Positions 50,566 through 58,864 are shown, counted from the first letter of the stretch. The stretch is DNA of 64,000 nt from Hydrogenophaga aromaticivorans (GCF_013387465.1 NZ_VYGV01000024.1:1068-65067), one strand, 5' to 3'. The notes: a model not told the origin generated them from the sequence alone. Made by a program: numbers and translations.

Positions 50566-51544
50566 TCGGCAAACCGGCGTTCAGCGGGGTCAGCGCCTCG
50601 CCGCGGGTCAGGTAGGCGATCAGGTTGTCCGCGGCCAGATCGGCCATGGCGCGCCGGGTCTTGAGTGTGGCGCTGGCGATGTGCGGCGTGAGCACCACGT
50701 TGGGCACGTCGAGCAGGCCGGGGTGCACGCAGGGCTCGCCTTCGAACACATCCAGCCCGGCCGCCGCGAGGCGTTTCTCGCGCAGCGCCACGGCCAGCGC
50801 CGCGTCGTCCACGATGCCGCCGCGCGCGATGTTAACCAGCGTAGCCGTGGGCTTCATCTGCGCGAGTTCGGCGGCGCCGATGGCGTGGTGCGATTCGGCG
50901 CTGTAGGGCAACACCAGCACCAGGTGGTCGGCCTGCTGCAGCAGCTCGGCCTTGCTGACGTAGCGCGCACGGCAGGCGGCTTCGCTCTCGGCGTCAAGCC
51001 GGGAGCGGTTGTGATAAATCACGTTCATGCCAAAACCGTGCGCGCCGCGCCGCGCAATGGCCTGGCCGATGCGGCCCATGCCCAGGATGCCCAGCGTGCT
51101 GCCGTGCACCTCGGCGCCGGCGAACATGTCCAGCGCCCAACGGTTCCATTGGCCTGCGCGCAGAAAATGTTCGCTTTCGGTGATGCGCCGCGCCGTGGCC
51201 ATGAGCAAGGCAAAGCCGAAGTCGGCCGTGGTCTCGGTCAGCACGTCGGGCGTGTTGGTGCCGAGCACACCGGCCGCCGTCATGGCCGGCACGTCGAAGT
51301 TGTTGTAACCGACCGCGATGTTGCAGACCACCTTGAGCTGGGGGCAGGCGGCCAGCAGCGCCGCGTCGATGCGCTCGCTGCCGGTGGTGAGCACGCCCAC
51401 CTTGCCCTGCAGCCGCTCGATCAGTTGCGCGGGCGTGAACGGCGCGTCTTCGTCGTTGGTTTCAACTTCGAAGTGCTCGCGCAGGCGCGCCACCACCTCG
51501 GGAAACACGGCACGGGCGATCAGGATGGCGGGGCGTTGGTTCAT
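50555..51544 (-). CDS. D-isomer specific 2-hydroxyacid dehydrogenase (glyoxylate/hydroxypyruvate reductase-like)
   Basis: A 329-residue NAD(P)-dependent dehydrogenase. The Rossmann motif LGILGMGRIGQAIARR lies near residue 150; active-site elements are the Arg in NIARGGIVDD, the Glu in DVFEGEPCVHP and the His in VVLTPHIASAT. The N-terminal domain has VGVLTTGSERIDA and CNIAVGYNNFDV, characteristic of the GhrB/glyoxylate reductase subgroup. It would reduce glyoxylate or hydroxypyruvate in the cytoplasm. The ATG at 51544 gives MNQRPAILIAR. Upstream on the same strand are a repeat copy and the FKBP gene. Confidence 0.88.
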   Translation of the reverse strand: MNQRPAILIARAVFPEVVARLREHFEVETNDEDAPFTPAQLIERLQGKVGVLTTGSERIDAALLAACPQLKVVCNIAVGYNNFDVPAMTAAGVLGTNTPDVLTETTADFGFALLMATARRITESEHFLRAGQWNRWALDMFAGAEVHGSTLGILGMGRIGQAIARRGAHGFGMNVIYHNRSRLDAESEAACRARYVSKAELLQQADHLVLVLPYSAESHHAIGAAELAQMKPTATLVNIARGGIVDDAALAVALREKRLAAAGLDVFEGEPCVHPGLLDVPNVVLTPHIASATLKTRRAMADLAADNLIAYLTRGEALTPLNAGLPNPR

Positions 51545-51599
51545 GTCGGCTTTCAATGGAAACACGCGCACCCTCAAAGCGATGAGGCGGAGCGCGAAG

Positions 51600-51692
51600 G
51601 GGAGCCACCCAGCACACGCCGAGGATCCGGCTTCGCCGGTCCAAGGGCGTGGTCCCCCTGGGGGGAAGCCGCGAAGCGGCGCAGGGGGAGTC
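51600..51692 (-). repeat. Palindromic intergenic repeat, copy 3
   Basis: Read on the minus strand it begins at the FKBP stop with CTCCCCCTGCGCCGCTTCGC, then CTTCCCCCCAGGGGGACCAC and ACCGGCGAAGCCGGATCC, the same order of mini-hairpins as the other copies. It fills the gap between the FKBP and dehydrogenase genes. Confidence 0.8.
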
Positions 51693-52040
51693 TTATACAG
51701 CGAGGAGGTCGACTTCGAACAACAGGGTTGCGTTGGGCGGAATCACGCCGCCCGCACCGCGTGCGCCGTAGCCCAGCGCGGCCGGGATGACCAGGCGGCG
51801 CGTGCCGCCCACGGCCATGCCCTGCACGCCTTCGTCCCAGCCCTTGATGACGTGGCCGGCACCGAGCGGGAATTCGAAGGGCTGGCCGCGGTCTTTGCTG
51901 GAGTCGAACTTGGCGCCCTGCGCGCCGTCGTTGAAGAGCCAGCCGGTGTAGTGCACCTGCACCGGGCGACCGGCCTGGGCGACTTCGCCGTTGCCGACCA
52001 CGGTGTCTTCGTATTGCAGGCCGCTGGGGGTGGTGATCAT
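51693..52040 (-). CDS. FKBP-type peptidyl-prolyl cis-trans isomerase
   Basis: A 115-residue single-domain FKBP, a proline isomerase and folding helper. Binding-pocket residues are conserved in VHYTGWLFNDG, KFDSSKDRGQPFEFPLGAGH, VIKGWDEGVQGMAVGGTRRL and PAALGYGARGAGGVIPPNAT. No signal peptide, so probably cytoplasmic. The starting ATG at 52040 follows AAGGAC. Length matches the small FKBPs (108-118 residues) common in this group. Confidence 0.93.
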   Translation of the reverse strand: MITTPSGLQYEDTVVGNGEVAQAGRPVQVHYTGWLFNDGAQGAKFDSSKDRGQPFEFPLGAGHVIKGWDEGVQGMAVGGTRRLVIPAALGYGARGAGGVIPPNATLLFEVDLLAV

Positions 52041-52229
52041 GGAAAGTCCTTGCTGTGGTTAAAAGGGAAGTGGCGATTATTCCAGCCCTGGTGCGACCCG
52101 CCGCTGCGCCCGCGCGTTGCACCATTGGCAACACGGGTTTACACAAGCTTTTCATGAAGCACGATCAGCGTTTACGCGCGCCGTTTGTACTGCAGGCTCC
52201 CATCCACCCCTGGCATCAGGAGAGCCTCC

Positions 52230-53036
52230 ATGAACCCCAACACCACCACCCTCACCCGCCGCATGGCGCTGGGTGCCATCGCCGGCACGGCCTTGCTGTC
52301 GGCGCTGCCCGCCATGGCGCTGGGCCAGCTGGCCGACGTGCGCATCATCAACCGCGACAACGGCGAAATCCTGCCGTTCTACCACCACCAAGGTGAACTC
52401 TGGATCGCGGGCGAACCGGGCGCACGCTACGCCGTGGAGCTCTACAACCGCTCGCGCAGACGCCTGCTCAACGTGGTGTCGGTGGATGGCGTGAACGTCA
52501 TCACCGGCGAAACCGCCGCCTTTGACCAGGCCGGCTACGTGTTGACGCCGGGGCAACGCTACGACGTGAGCGGCTGGCGCAAGAGCCGCCGCGAGATCGC
52601 GGCCTTCGAGTTCACCCGCCTGTCACGCTCCTACGCCGCACGCACCGGTCGCCCGGACGATGTCGGTGTGATCGGCGTGGCGGTGTTCCGCGAACGGCCT
52701 GGCTACCGGGCACCGGAAGCCGAGATCTACGGGCGCAGCGCGCCGGTGCCACAGGGCGAAGAGTCCTTCCAGGGCAAGTCGCACCGCAGCGACGGGCCTT
52801 CGGCCGCCGGCCCGCAGCTGGGCACGGGCCATGGGGACCGCGAACGCGACCGCGTGGGCCAGACCGAGTTTGAGCGCCGCAGCACACGGCCCGATGAGAT
52901 CGTGCGCATTCGATACAACAGCCGCGCCAACCTGATTGCGATGGGCGTCATTCCAGCTCATCAGCGCCCGGCGCCCGACTACCGTCCTCGTGCATTCCCA
53001 GGCGCACGCCCGGGCTTTGTCCCAGATCCCTATTGA
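52230..53036 (+). CDS. Secreted protein, paralogue B of a two-member family
   Basis: A 268-residue exported protein homologous to that at 47736-48635. The N-terminus has a Tat-like TLTRRMALGAIAGTALLS and a cleavage region SALPAMA. The shared domain runs QLADVRIINRDNGEILPFYH, GARYAVELYNRSRRRLLNVV, SVDGVNVITGETAAF and GYVLTPGQRYDVSGWRKSRR, then SYAARTGRPDDVGVIGVAVF. The conserved C-terminal block is FERRSTRPDEIVRIRYNSRA NLIAMG, ending FVPDPY. It lacks most of the Pro/Ala linker of paralogue A. The start at 52230 follows CAGGAGAGCCTCC. Function unknown; probably periplasmic. Confidence 0.75.
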   Translation: MNPNTTTLTRRMALGAIAGTALLSALPAMALGQLADVRIINRDNGEILPFYHHQGELWIAGEPGARYAVELYNRSRRRLLNVVSVDGVNVITGETAAFDQAGYVLTPGQRYDVSGWRKSRREIAAFEFTRLSRSYAARTGRPDDVGVIGVAVFRERPGYRAPEAEIYGRSAPVPQGEESFQGKSHRSDGPSAAGPQLGTGHGDRERDRVGQTEFERRSTRPDEIVRIRYNSRANLIAMGVIPAHQRPAPDYRPRAFPGARPGFVPDPY

Positions 53037-53054
53037 GTCTCAAAAAACCCGGCA

Positions 53055-53152
53055 CCAGAGGCAAAGGCAACCCAGGCCACCGCCGGGCTGGCTTTGCCAG
53101 ACGGCCAGTGGCGTCCCCTGGGGGGGTGACGCGAAGCGGCGCGGGGGGACTC
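53055..53152 (-). repeat. Palindromic intergenic repeat, copy 4
   Basis: Read on the minus strand it has CCCCGCGCCGCTTCGCG, CACCCCCCCAGGGG, and GTCTGGCAAAGCCAGCCCGG, the family order. It lies between the convergent genes for paralogue B and the nitroreductase. Confidence 0.8.
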
Positions 53153-53887
53153 CTATTCGAGCCATTTGGTGAAGCTATCGACGGGCTCGCGCGGTGTGAT
53201 GAAGGTGTTGACCTTGTCGGCCGGGTTGGCGTAACCCAGCGACATGCCGCAGACCAGCATTTCGTTCTCGCCCGCGCCGATGTGCGGCAGGATGATCTTC
53301 GAAAAACCGTTCCAGGCCGCCTGCGGGCAGGTGTGCAGGCCGTGGCCGCGCGCGCCGACCATGAGGTTCTGCATGAACATGCCGTAGTCCACCAGCGAGC
53401 CGCGGCCCATGACGCGGTCGAGCGTGAACATCAGGCCCACCGGCGCGTCGAAGAAGCGGAAGTTGCGCTGGTGCTGCGCGTGCATCTTGTCCTTGTCGCC
53501 CTTGGTGATGCCGAGCAGGCCATAAAGCCCCCAGCCGTTTTCGCGCCGGCGGTCGATGTAGGGGCTGACCCATTTTTCCGGGTAGTAGTCGTATTCCTCC
53601 CGGTACTCGGATGCCAGCGACGGATCAGCGCGCAGGGCGTCGTGCGCGGCACAGCATTTGTCGACCAGGCTGTCGCGGCTCGCACCCTGCAGCACATACA
53701 CCTTCCAGGGCTGGGTGTTGGTGCCCGAGGGCGCGCGGCTGGCCAGCTGCAGCAGGTGTTCGATGGTCTCGCGCGGCACCGGTGTGGGCAGGAAAGCGCG
53801 GGCCGACATGCGGCTGGTGATGGCAGCGTCGACGCTGTGGGCGTCGATCGGGGTCAAGGCACCAGCCGAGGGGGGATTGAAGCTCAT
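53153..53887 (-). CDS. Nitroreductase-family FMN flavoprotein
   Basis: A 244-residue oxidoreductase of the nitroreductase fold, using FMN and NAD(P)H. FMN-binding parts are SRMSARAFLPTPVPRETIEH, RAPSGTNTQPWKVYVL near residue 50, and GHGLHTCPQAAW with MLVCGMSLGYANP near the C-terminus. Substrates of the family include quinones and nitroaromatics; none can be chosen here. A palindromic 28-bp operator lies just 20 bases upstream of the start at 53887, identical to that before the SDR gene at 61871. It is preceded on the same strand by thioesterase and deacetylase genes. Confidence 0.88.
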   Translation of the reverse strand: MSFNPPSAGALTPIDAHSVDAAITSRMSARAFLPTPVPRETIEHLLQLASRAPSGTNTQPWKVYVLQGASRDSLVDKCCAAHDALRADPSLASEYREEYDYYPEKWVSPYIDRRRENGWGLYGLLGITKGDKDKMHAQHQRNFRFFDAPVGLMFTLDRVMGRGSLVDYGMFMQNLMVGARGHGLHTCPQAAWNGFSKIILPHIGAGENEMLVCGMSLGYANPADKVNTFITPREPVDSFTKWLE

Positions 53888-53906
53888 GCGGGGTCTCCGT
53901 GTTGTA

Positions 53907-53934
53907 TTGACGTTTACGTCAACGTCAACGTCAA
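53907..53934. promoter_or_regulatory. 28-bp operator before the nitroreductase gene (copy 1)
   Basis: It contains the near-perfect palindrome TTGACGTTTACGTCAA (7-bp arms, 2-bp centre) followed by two more CGTCAA units. The full 28 bases are identical to 61814-61841. On the coding (minus) strand the palindrome sits between possible promoter elements, 20 bases before the nitroreductase start. The palindrome resembles sites of MerR-type regulators of acyl-CoA/branched-chain catabolism; the regulator is not in the window. Confidence 0.75.
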
Positions 53935-53968
53935 TTATGGCAAGAACCCCGCCAGCGCGCTGCCGCCT

Positions 53969-54412
53969 TCACAGGATCGTCTCAAGCACCGTCTTGAGCG
54001 CCGTCGGCAAGGGCACCGGCCGGCGCGTGCGGCGGTCCACGTACACATGCACGAAGTGTCCGCAGGCAGCGGCCAGCTCGCCGCCTTCGGCAAACAGGCC
54101 CACCTCGTAGCGCACGCTGGAACTGCCCAGATGCGCCACGCGCAGGCCGGCGTGCACGGTCTGCGGAAAGGCCAGCGGGGCAAAGTAGTTGCACTGTGTC
54201 TCGATCACCAGACCGATGACCTCGCCGCCGTGGATGTCCAGCGCGCCCTGCTCGATCAGCCAGCCATTGACCGCGGTGTCGAACCAGCTGTAATACACCA
54301 CGTTGTTCACATGGCCATAGACGTCGTTGTCCATCCAGCGCGTGCCGATGGTGCGGAAAACGCGGTAGTGACCGCGCGGGCGGGCCTGGGGACGGGTGGC
54401 GGGCGTGCTCAT
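53969..54412 (-). CDS. Acyl-CoA thioesterase (4HBT hot-dog family)
   Basis: A 147-residue hot-dog thioesterase that would hydrolyse acyl-CoA. The catalytic region WMDNDVYGHVNNVVYYSWFD has the Asp and the HVNN turn of 4-hydroxybenzoyl-CoA thioesterase/YbgC types. Further on are NYFAPLAFPQTVHAGLRVAH and a final strand GHFVHVYVDRRTRRPVPLP. The start at 54412 overlaps the stop of the upstream deacetylase gene by four bases (ATGA), so the two are translationally coupled. The 28-bp operator lies between this gene and the nitroreductase gene. Confidence 0.87.
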   Translation of the reverse strand: MSTPATRPQARPRGHYRVFRTIGTRWMDNDVYGHVNNVVYYSWFDTAVNGWLIEQGALDIHGGEVIGLVIETQCNYFAPLAFPQTVHAGLRVAHLGSSSVRYEVGLFAEGGELAAACGHFVHVYVDRRTRRPVPLPTALKTVLETIL

Positions 54413-55410
54413 GGCGCGGGATTTTGCCAGTGGGGTGTTGCCGGGTCTGTCGCAGAACGGTCAGCCGGCCACACACCGGCCATCCCCTGCCAGCGGTGGT
54501 GGTAATCGAGCGCGGTGCGGTAGGTGTTCATCTGGATCTGCACCGTGGCCTCCATGTCGGTGCCGTAGCCGCCGGCCATGGTGAACGCCAACGGCAGGCG
54601 GCGCTGCCAGGCCCAGTCCATCACGCGTCGGTCGCGCGCTTCCAGACCGTCGAACGTGAGTTTCAGGCGTCCGAGCCGGTCGCCCTCGTGCGGATCGGCA
54701 CCGGCGAGGTAGATCACCAGACCGGGATCGAAGCGCTGCTCCAGCTCTTCCAGTGCGCGCTCCAGCGCTTCCAGGTATTCGGTGTCGCCGCAGCCGTCGG
54801 GCAATTCCACGTCGAGGTCGCTCGGCTCCTTGCGGAACGGGAAGTTGCGGGCGCCGTGCAGCGAGAGCGTGAACACCGAGTCGTCGCTCGCGAAGATGCT
54901 GGCCGTGCCGTTGCCCTGGTGCACGTCCAGGTCGACGATGGCCACGCGCAACGGACCGGTGGCGCGATGACGGCGCGCATGCTCGGTCTGCATCAGCCGC
55001 GCTGCAACCGCGGCGTCGTTGAAGACACAGAAGCCGCTGCCCTTGTGGGCGTACGAATGGTGCGTGCCGCCCGCGAGGTTGGCCGCCAGACCCGCGCCCG
55101 CCATGACGGCGCGGCAAGCCTGGATGGTGGCACCCACCGAGCGCCGAGCCCGTTCCGCCATCGCCGGGCTCCAGGGGAAACCGATCTCGCGCTGTGCAGC
55201 GGCGTCCAGCGTGCCGGTATGGATGGCCTGGATGTAGGCCGGCAGATGGACCAGCGCCAGTTCGCCATCGCTGGCCGGCAACGCCTGGCCCAGTCGCACC
55301 TGCGGCAGCTCGACCGTGAGGCGCTCGCGCAGGCGGCCGTACTTGGCCATGGGAAAGCGGTGGCCGCTGGGCAGGGGCAGGATGAAGTGGTCGGCGTAGA
55401 AAGCGTGCAC
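54409..55410 (-). CDS. Histone-deacetylase-family zinc hydrolase (HdaH/acetylpolyamine type)
   Basis: A 333-residue zinc-dependent deacetylase. Catalytic elements are [20 protein letters not shown] (the tandem His and the GFC loop), the zinc ligands in [11 protein letters not shown] and [12 protein letters not shown], and a final AGGYGTD containing an Tyr near the active site. Bacterial members deacetylate polyamines, acetoin-related or protein substrates. No ATG lies close to the fold's start, so I take GTG at 55410 (VHAFYADHF); a distal ATG at 55527 would run through the phasin promoter. Translation is coupled to the thioesterase gene. Confidence 0.83.
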   Translation of the reverse strand: MHAFYADHFILPLPSGHRFPMAKYGRLRERLTVELPQVRLGQALPASDGELALVHLPAYIQAIHTGTLDAAAQREIGFPWSPAMAERARRSVGATIQACRAVMAGAGLAANLAGGTHHSYAHKGSGFCVFNDAAVAARLMQTEHARRHRATGPLRVAIVDLDVHQGNGTASIFASDDSVFTLSLHGARNFPFRKEPSDLDVELPDGCGDTEYLEALERALEELEQRFDPGLVIYLAGADPHEGDRLGRLKLTFDGLEARDRRVMDWAWQRRLPLAFTMAGGYGTDMEATVQIQMNTYRTALDYHHRWQGMAGVWPADRSATDPATPHWQNPAP

Positions 55411-55497
55411 AGGAATGGGCGCTGGAAGGGAGCGGCCATTGTGTCCGCCACTTGAAACCGGCGCACGTCGCCCGTGTTTTAGAAAGACCCTTCTAGA

Positions 55498-55512
55498 TTG
55501 CTGCAATGCAAC
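55498..55512. promoter_or_regulatory. PhaR-type operator, upstream site
   Basis: TTGCTGCAATGCAAC, a TGC-rich PhaR-like site just before the phasin -35 box. Its reverse complement matches the downstream site (55559-55573) at 14 of 15 positions. Confidence 0.7.
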
Positions 55513-55521
55513 AAAAACCGC

Positions 55522-55549
55522 TTGCATCGGATCGAGTTATCCCTATAAT
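55522..55549 (+). promoter_or_regulatory. Sigma-70 promoter of the phasin gene
   Basis: -35 TTGCAT (55522-55527) and a perfect -10 TATAAT (55544-55549) with 16 bases between. Transcription should begin about 55556, giving a leader of ~115 bases. PhaR-type sites flank the promoter. Confidence 0.8.
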
Positions 55550-55558
55550 TCGAGCCAT

Positions 55559-55573
55559 GTTGCAGTGCAGCAA
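55559..55573. promoter_or_regulatory. PhaR-type operator, downstream site
   Basis: GTTGCAGTGCAGCAA covers the predicted transcription start of the phasin gene, where bound PhaR would block RNA polymerase. It is an inverted near-copy of the site at 55498-55512. Confidence 0.7.
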
Positions 55574-55672
55574 AGCGAACGAAAACAACAGCGTCGAGAC
55601 AGCGCGGAGTTCGGGAGCAGCTCTCAACTAGGCCACCACCCCCTATTTACTTCCTCTTTCGGAGAACCCAAC

Positions 55673-56215
55673 ATGCTGACCGCTGAACAAATCGTCGCCG
55701 CACAAAAAGCCAACATCGAAACCATTTTCGGTCTGACCCAGAAAGCCTTCGAAGGCGTGGAAAAGCTGCTTGAGCTGAACGTTCAAGCCACCAAGGCCGC
55801 CCTGAGCGAGTCCGCCAACAGCACACAAGCCCTGCTGTCCGTCAAGGACGCCCAGGAACTGCTGACGCTGCAAGCCAGCCTGATGCAGCCCCTGGCCGAG
55901 AAGACCGTGGCCTACAGCCGTCACCTGTACGACATCGCTTCGGGCACCAGTGCCGAATTCGGCAAGGCCGCTGAAGCCCAGGCCGCTGATGCACAGAAGA
56001 AGTTCATGTCGGTCGTGGACAACGCTTCCAAGAACGCTCCCGCCGGTTCCGAAACCGCCGTGGCCGTGATGAAGAGCGCCGTGTCCGCCGCCAACAACGC
56101 CATGGAATCGGTTCAGAAGGCTGTCAAGCAAGCCACCGAAATGGCCGAAGCCAACTTCAACACCGTGACCACGCAAGCTGTCAGCGCCACCAAGGCCGCT
56201 GCCAAGAAGCGCTGA
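55673..56215 (+). CDS. phaP: Phasin (PHB granule-associated protein)
   Basis: A 180-residue amphipathic helical protein that coats polyhydroxybutyrate granules. The phasin pattern is clear: [78 protein letters not shown], ending in an Ala/Lys-rich tail [12 protein letters not shown]. Codon use is notably biased to preferred codons, consistent with high expression. The start at 55673 follows CGGAGAACCCAAC. The promoter is a strong sigma-70 type between two PhaR-like sites, as expected for PhaR-repressed phaP. Confidence 0.94.
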   Translation: MLTAEQIVAAQKANIETIFGLTQKAFEGVEKLLELNVQATKAALSESANSTQALLSVKDAQELLTLQASLMQPLAEKTVAYSRHLYDIASGTSAEFGKAAEAQAADAQKKFMSVVDNASKNAPAGSETAVAVMKSAVSAANNAMESVQKAVKQATEMAEANFNTVTTQAVSATKAAAKKR

Positions 56216-56631
56216 ATTGCAAGGGTTTCGCACCTTTGATCGGGCCTTTGACATCGGTCAAAGCGCCCACACTGAAATCACTGGAGACTAGCGCCAGACT
56301 TGAGAAAGCGGCGCTGGTTCACCAAATCCGTTTTTTCTGGTTGTCTCCTCGGGTCCTTTTCGAAATTCGATTTCATCGGACCCCTTAAGCCCTCGCTGCA
56401 AAGCGGGGGCTTTTTTTATGCGCGTGACCTGGGACCTTTCCAGATGCCCGCCAGGCACCTCTGCACTGTGCAACCGGGATCGCAGATTCGCTGGAGTTTG
56501 ACCCAGATCAATTGCCATTTATTGAGAACAATTCGTGTTTGTGTTAGCATCTGACCCGGATGAATCGTGCCCGCAGCGCTGGTGTTTTCCAGACGGATGC
56601 GGGGTTATTGGCTCCAGAGAAAGTCCCCCAC
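56216..56631. other. Phasin 3' region and promoter region of the iron-binding protein gene
   Basis: No gene is supported in these 416 bases. The first half is the phasin 3' untranslated region, ending at the intrinsic terminator 56387-56417, so the mRNA would carry about 200 untranslated bases. The second half holds a sigma-70-like promoter (TTGAGA at 56522-56527 and TAGCAT at 56545-56550, 17 bases apart) for the iron-binding protein gene. An AT-rich TTGAGAACAATTCGT overlaps the -35 and could be a degenerate Fur site, though the match is weak. Confidence 0.5.
56387..56417 (+). terminator. Intrinsic terminator downstream of the phasin gene
   Basis: A 10-bp stem AAGCCCTCGC/GCGGGGGCTT with one G-T wobble, a six-base loop and a run of seven T. 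It lies about 170 bases after the phasin stop. Confidence 0.85.
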
Positions 56632-57675
56632 ATGCGCAACACCATCAAGCTCAGCATTGTCCTTGCCGCGGCCTCCGCAGCCTTGGGCGCCCAGGCCCAG
56701 GACAAGGTGCTCAACCTCTATTCGGCCCGCCACTATCAGACCGACGAGGTGATGTACGACACCTTCTCCAAGACCACGGGCATCAAGATCAACCGCGTCG
56801 ACGCGGACGATGCCGGCATCGTGGCGCGCCTGCGCGCCGAAGGCGCCGCGTCGCCTGCCGACGTGATCCTGCTGGTGGATGCCGCCCGCATGGCTTCCGC
56901 CGACAGCCAGGGCCTGTTCCAGCCCATCAAGTCGGCCAAGCTGGACGCCGCCATTCCCGCCAACCTGCGTGCCGACGCCACGAAGGACGGCGTGAGCTGG
57001 ACCGGTTTTTCGACCCGCGCCCGCGTGATCATCTACGACCCGCTGCGCGTCAAGGCCGCCGACGTGGCGACCTACGAACAACTGGCCGACCCCAAGCTCA
57101 AGGGCCTGGTCTGCACCCGCTCGGGCTCACACCCCTACAACCTGTCGCTGTTCGCCACCGTGGTCGAACGCCTGGGCGATGCCAAGGGCGAAGCGTGGCT
57201 CAAGGGCGTGGTGGACAACATGGCACGCGCGCCCAAAGGCGGTGACACCGACCAGATCAAGGCCGTGGCCTCGGGCGAATGCGGTGTGGCACTGACCAAC
57301 ACCTACTACGTGGCCCGCATGATCAAGTCCAGCAAACCCGAGGACCGCTCGGTGATGGAAAAAGTGCGCGTGGTCTTCCCCAATCAGGGCACCAGCGGCA
57401 CCCACGTCAACATCGCCGGCGCGGCCGTGGCCAAACACGCCAAGAACAAGGACAACGCCATCGCTTTCATGGAGTTCCTGGCCAGCCCCTTTGCGCAGGA
57501 CTACTTTGCCAACGGCAACAACGAGTTCCCCGCCGTCAAGGGCCTGAAGGTGGACAACCCGGCCATCAAGGCCATGGGTGGCGACAACTTCAAGGCGGAG
57601 CAGATTCCGCTGGGTGTGGTGGCGAAGAACATGACCAAGGTGCAGCAGATGCTGGACCGCACTGGATATAAGTAG
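56632..57675 (+). CDS. Fe(3+) ABC transporter substrate-binding protein (FutA/FbpA type)
   Basis: A 347-residue periplasmic ferric-ion binding protein. A signal peptide (LSIVLAAASAALGAQA) precedes NLYSARHYQTDEVMYDTFSK. The twin tyrosines of the iron site lie in LTNTYYVARM; other family parts are RLRAEGAASPADVILLVDAA and NIAGAAVAKHAKNKDNAIAF. Length and sequence fit FutA/AfuA-like proteins. No permease or ATPase gene is adjacent, so the rest of the transporter lies elsewhere. The ATG at 56632 has GAGAAAG upstream. A repeat copy and a bidirectional terminator follow. Confidence 0.9.
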   Translation: MRNTIKLSIVLAAASAALGAQAQDKVLNLYSARHYQTDEVMYDTFSKTTGIKINRVDADDAGIVARLRAEGAASPADVILLVDAARMASADSQGLFQPIKSAKLDAAIPANLRADATKDGVSWTGFSTRARVIIYDPLRVKAADVATYEQLADPKLKGLVCTRSGSHPYNLSLFATVVERLGDAKGEAWLKGVVDNMARAPKGGDTDQIKAVASGECGVALTNTYYVARMIKSSKPEDRSVMEKVRVVFPNQGTSGTHVNIAGAAVAKHAKNKDNAIAFMEFLASPFAQDYFANGNNEFPAVKGLKVDNPAIKAMGGDNFKAEQIPLGVVAKNMTKVQQMLDRTGYK

Positions 57676-57760
57676 CCCCCCTGCGCCGCTTCGCGGCTTC
57701 CCCCCGGAGGGGGGACAACGCGAGTGGCCCGGCAAAGCCGGTTCCACAGCGTTCCCGGTT
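57676..57760 (+). repeat. Palindromic intergenic repeat, copy 5
   Basis: Directly after the iron-binding protein stop codon: CCCCCCTGCGCCGCTTCGCG, then GCTTCCCCCCGGAGGGGGG and GTGGCCCGGCAAAGCCGG followed by TTCCACAGCG. The same order of mini-hairpins as the other copies. Confidence 0.82.
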
Positions 57761-57761
57761 C

Positions 57762-57797
57762 AATACCAATGGCCCGCAACTGCGGGCCTTTGGTATT
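57762..57797. terminator. Bidirectional terminator between iron-binding protein and ppk2 genes
   Basis: AATACCAA pairs with TTGGTATT, and after one T-T mismatch GGCCCGC pairs with GCGGGCC around an AACT loop: 15 bp of stem in all. It begins immediately after the ppk2 stop codon (57798) and stands between two convergent genes. Confidence 0.75.
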
Positions 57798-58715
57798 TCA
57801 GAACACTTGCGGTACGTAGATCTCGCCGGGCACCTGGTGGCGGCGGTAGTCTTCGTGGCGCATGCGTTCGGGCAGTTCGATGCCGGGGCGCTCGATCTCG
57901 TGGTACGGCATCTGTGACAGCAGGTGGTGGATGCAGTTCAGACGCGCCTTCTTCTTGTCGTCGGCAGGAACCACCCACCAGGGCGATTCGGGGATGTGGG
58001 TGCGCTCCAGCATCACTTCTTTGGCCTTGGTGTAGAGCTCCCAGCGGCGGCGGCTCTCTAGGTCCATGGGGCTGAGCTTCCATTGTTTGAGCGGGTCGTG
58101 GATGCGGCCGAGGAAGCGCAGTTCCTGCTCGGCATCGGACACCGAAAACCAGTACTTGATCAGCTGGACACCGGAGCGCGCGATCATCTTCTCGAACTCG
58201 GGCACGTCGCGAAAGAAGGCTTCGTACTGCTCGTCGGTGCAGAAACCCATCACCTTTTCCACACCGGCGCGGTTGTACCAGCTGCGGTCGAACAGCACGA
58301 TCTCGCCGGCCGCCGGCAGGTGCGGCACGTAGCGCTGGAAGTACCACTGGGTGCGCTCGCGGTCGCTGGGCGCTGGCAGCGCGACCACGCGGCACACGCG
58401 CGGGTTCAGGCGCTGCGTGATGCGCTTGATCACGCCGCCCTTGCCGGCCGCGTCGCGCCCTTCGAACACGATCACCACCTTGTGCCCGGTGGCGTGCACC
58501 CAGTCCTGCAGCTTCACCAGCTCGGCCTGCAGCCGGAACAGCTCGCGGAAATACGTGCGCCGGCTCTCCTTCTGCTGCAGCAGCGCCTCGGGGTCCAGCT
58601 GACCGCCGAGCGCGTCCACGTGGCGGTCCTCAATTTCCATCTCCAGCTCTTCGTCGTAGCCGTCCATGAGGTCGTTGTGAATGCGGGTCAGCAGCTCGTC
58701 GTGGCTGTCAAACAT
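57798..58715 (-). CDS. ppk2: Polyphosphate kinase 2 (PPK2)
   Basis: A 305-residue cytoplasmic kinase of the PPK2 family that transfers phosphate between polyphosphate and nucleotides. Walker A is GRDAAGKGG (86-94); the lid and Walker B region is FDRSWYNRAGVEKVMGF from residue 142. Other family parts are QWYFQRYVPHLPAAGEIVLF, KYWFSVSDAEQELRFLGRI and TKAKEVMLERTHIPESPWW. The single-domain length and N-terminal extension (~55 residues) are of the class I type, which favours nucleoside diphosphates. A degenerate copy of the 28-bp operator palindrome lies 116 bases upstream (58831-58846). Confidence 0.92.
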   Translation of the reverse strand: MFDSHDELLTRIHNDLMDGYDEELEMEIEDRHVDALGGQLDPEALLQQKESRRTYFRELFRLQAELVKLQDWVHATGHKVVIVFEGRDAAGKGGVIKRITQRLNPRVCRVVALPAPSDRERTQWYFQRYVPHLPAAGEIVLFDRSWYNRAGVEKVMGFCTDEQYEAFFRDVPEFEKMIARSGVQLIKYWFSVSDAEQELRFLGRIHDPLKQWKLSPMDLESRRRWELYTKAKEVMLERTHIPESPWWVVPADDKKKARLNCIHHLLSQMPYHEIERPGIELPERMRHEDYRRHQVPGEIYVPQVF

Positions 58716-58830
58716 GGGCGGCTCCGTGCGGGGGTCAATGGTGATGGCAGGCTACCGCTCCTGTGTGACAGGTTCGTGAATTTCCTGCGCCAAACCGGTG
58801 ACAGCTCCAGCGACGCCGGCTGGGCCGTTG

Positions 58831-58846
58831 TTGACATTGGCGTCAA
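58831..58846. promoter_or_regulatory. Degenerate copy of the TTGACGT-type palindrome upstream of ppk2
   Basis: TTGACATTGGCGTCAA matches 13 of 16 positions of the operator core TTGACGTTTACGTCAA and is followed by CGT as in the full element. It lies between the sigma-factor stop and the ppk2 start. It may be a weak site or chance. Confidence 0.35.
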
Positions 58847-58864
58847 CGTGATCCTGCAGGGTTT

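Noticed and set aside
56288-56518. Short minus-strand frame over the phasin terminator
   Set aside because: It reads through an intrinsic terminator hairpin and has no family resemblance.
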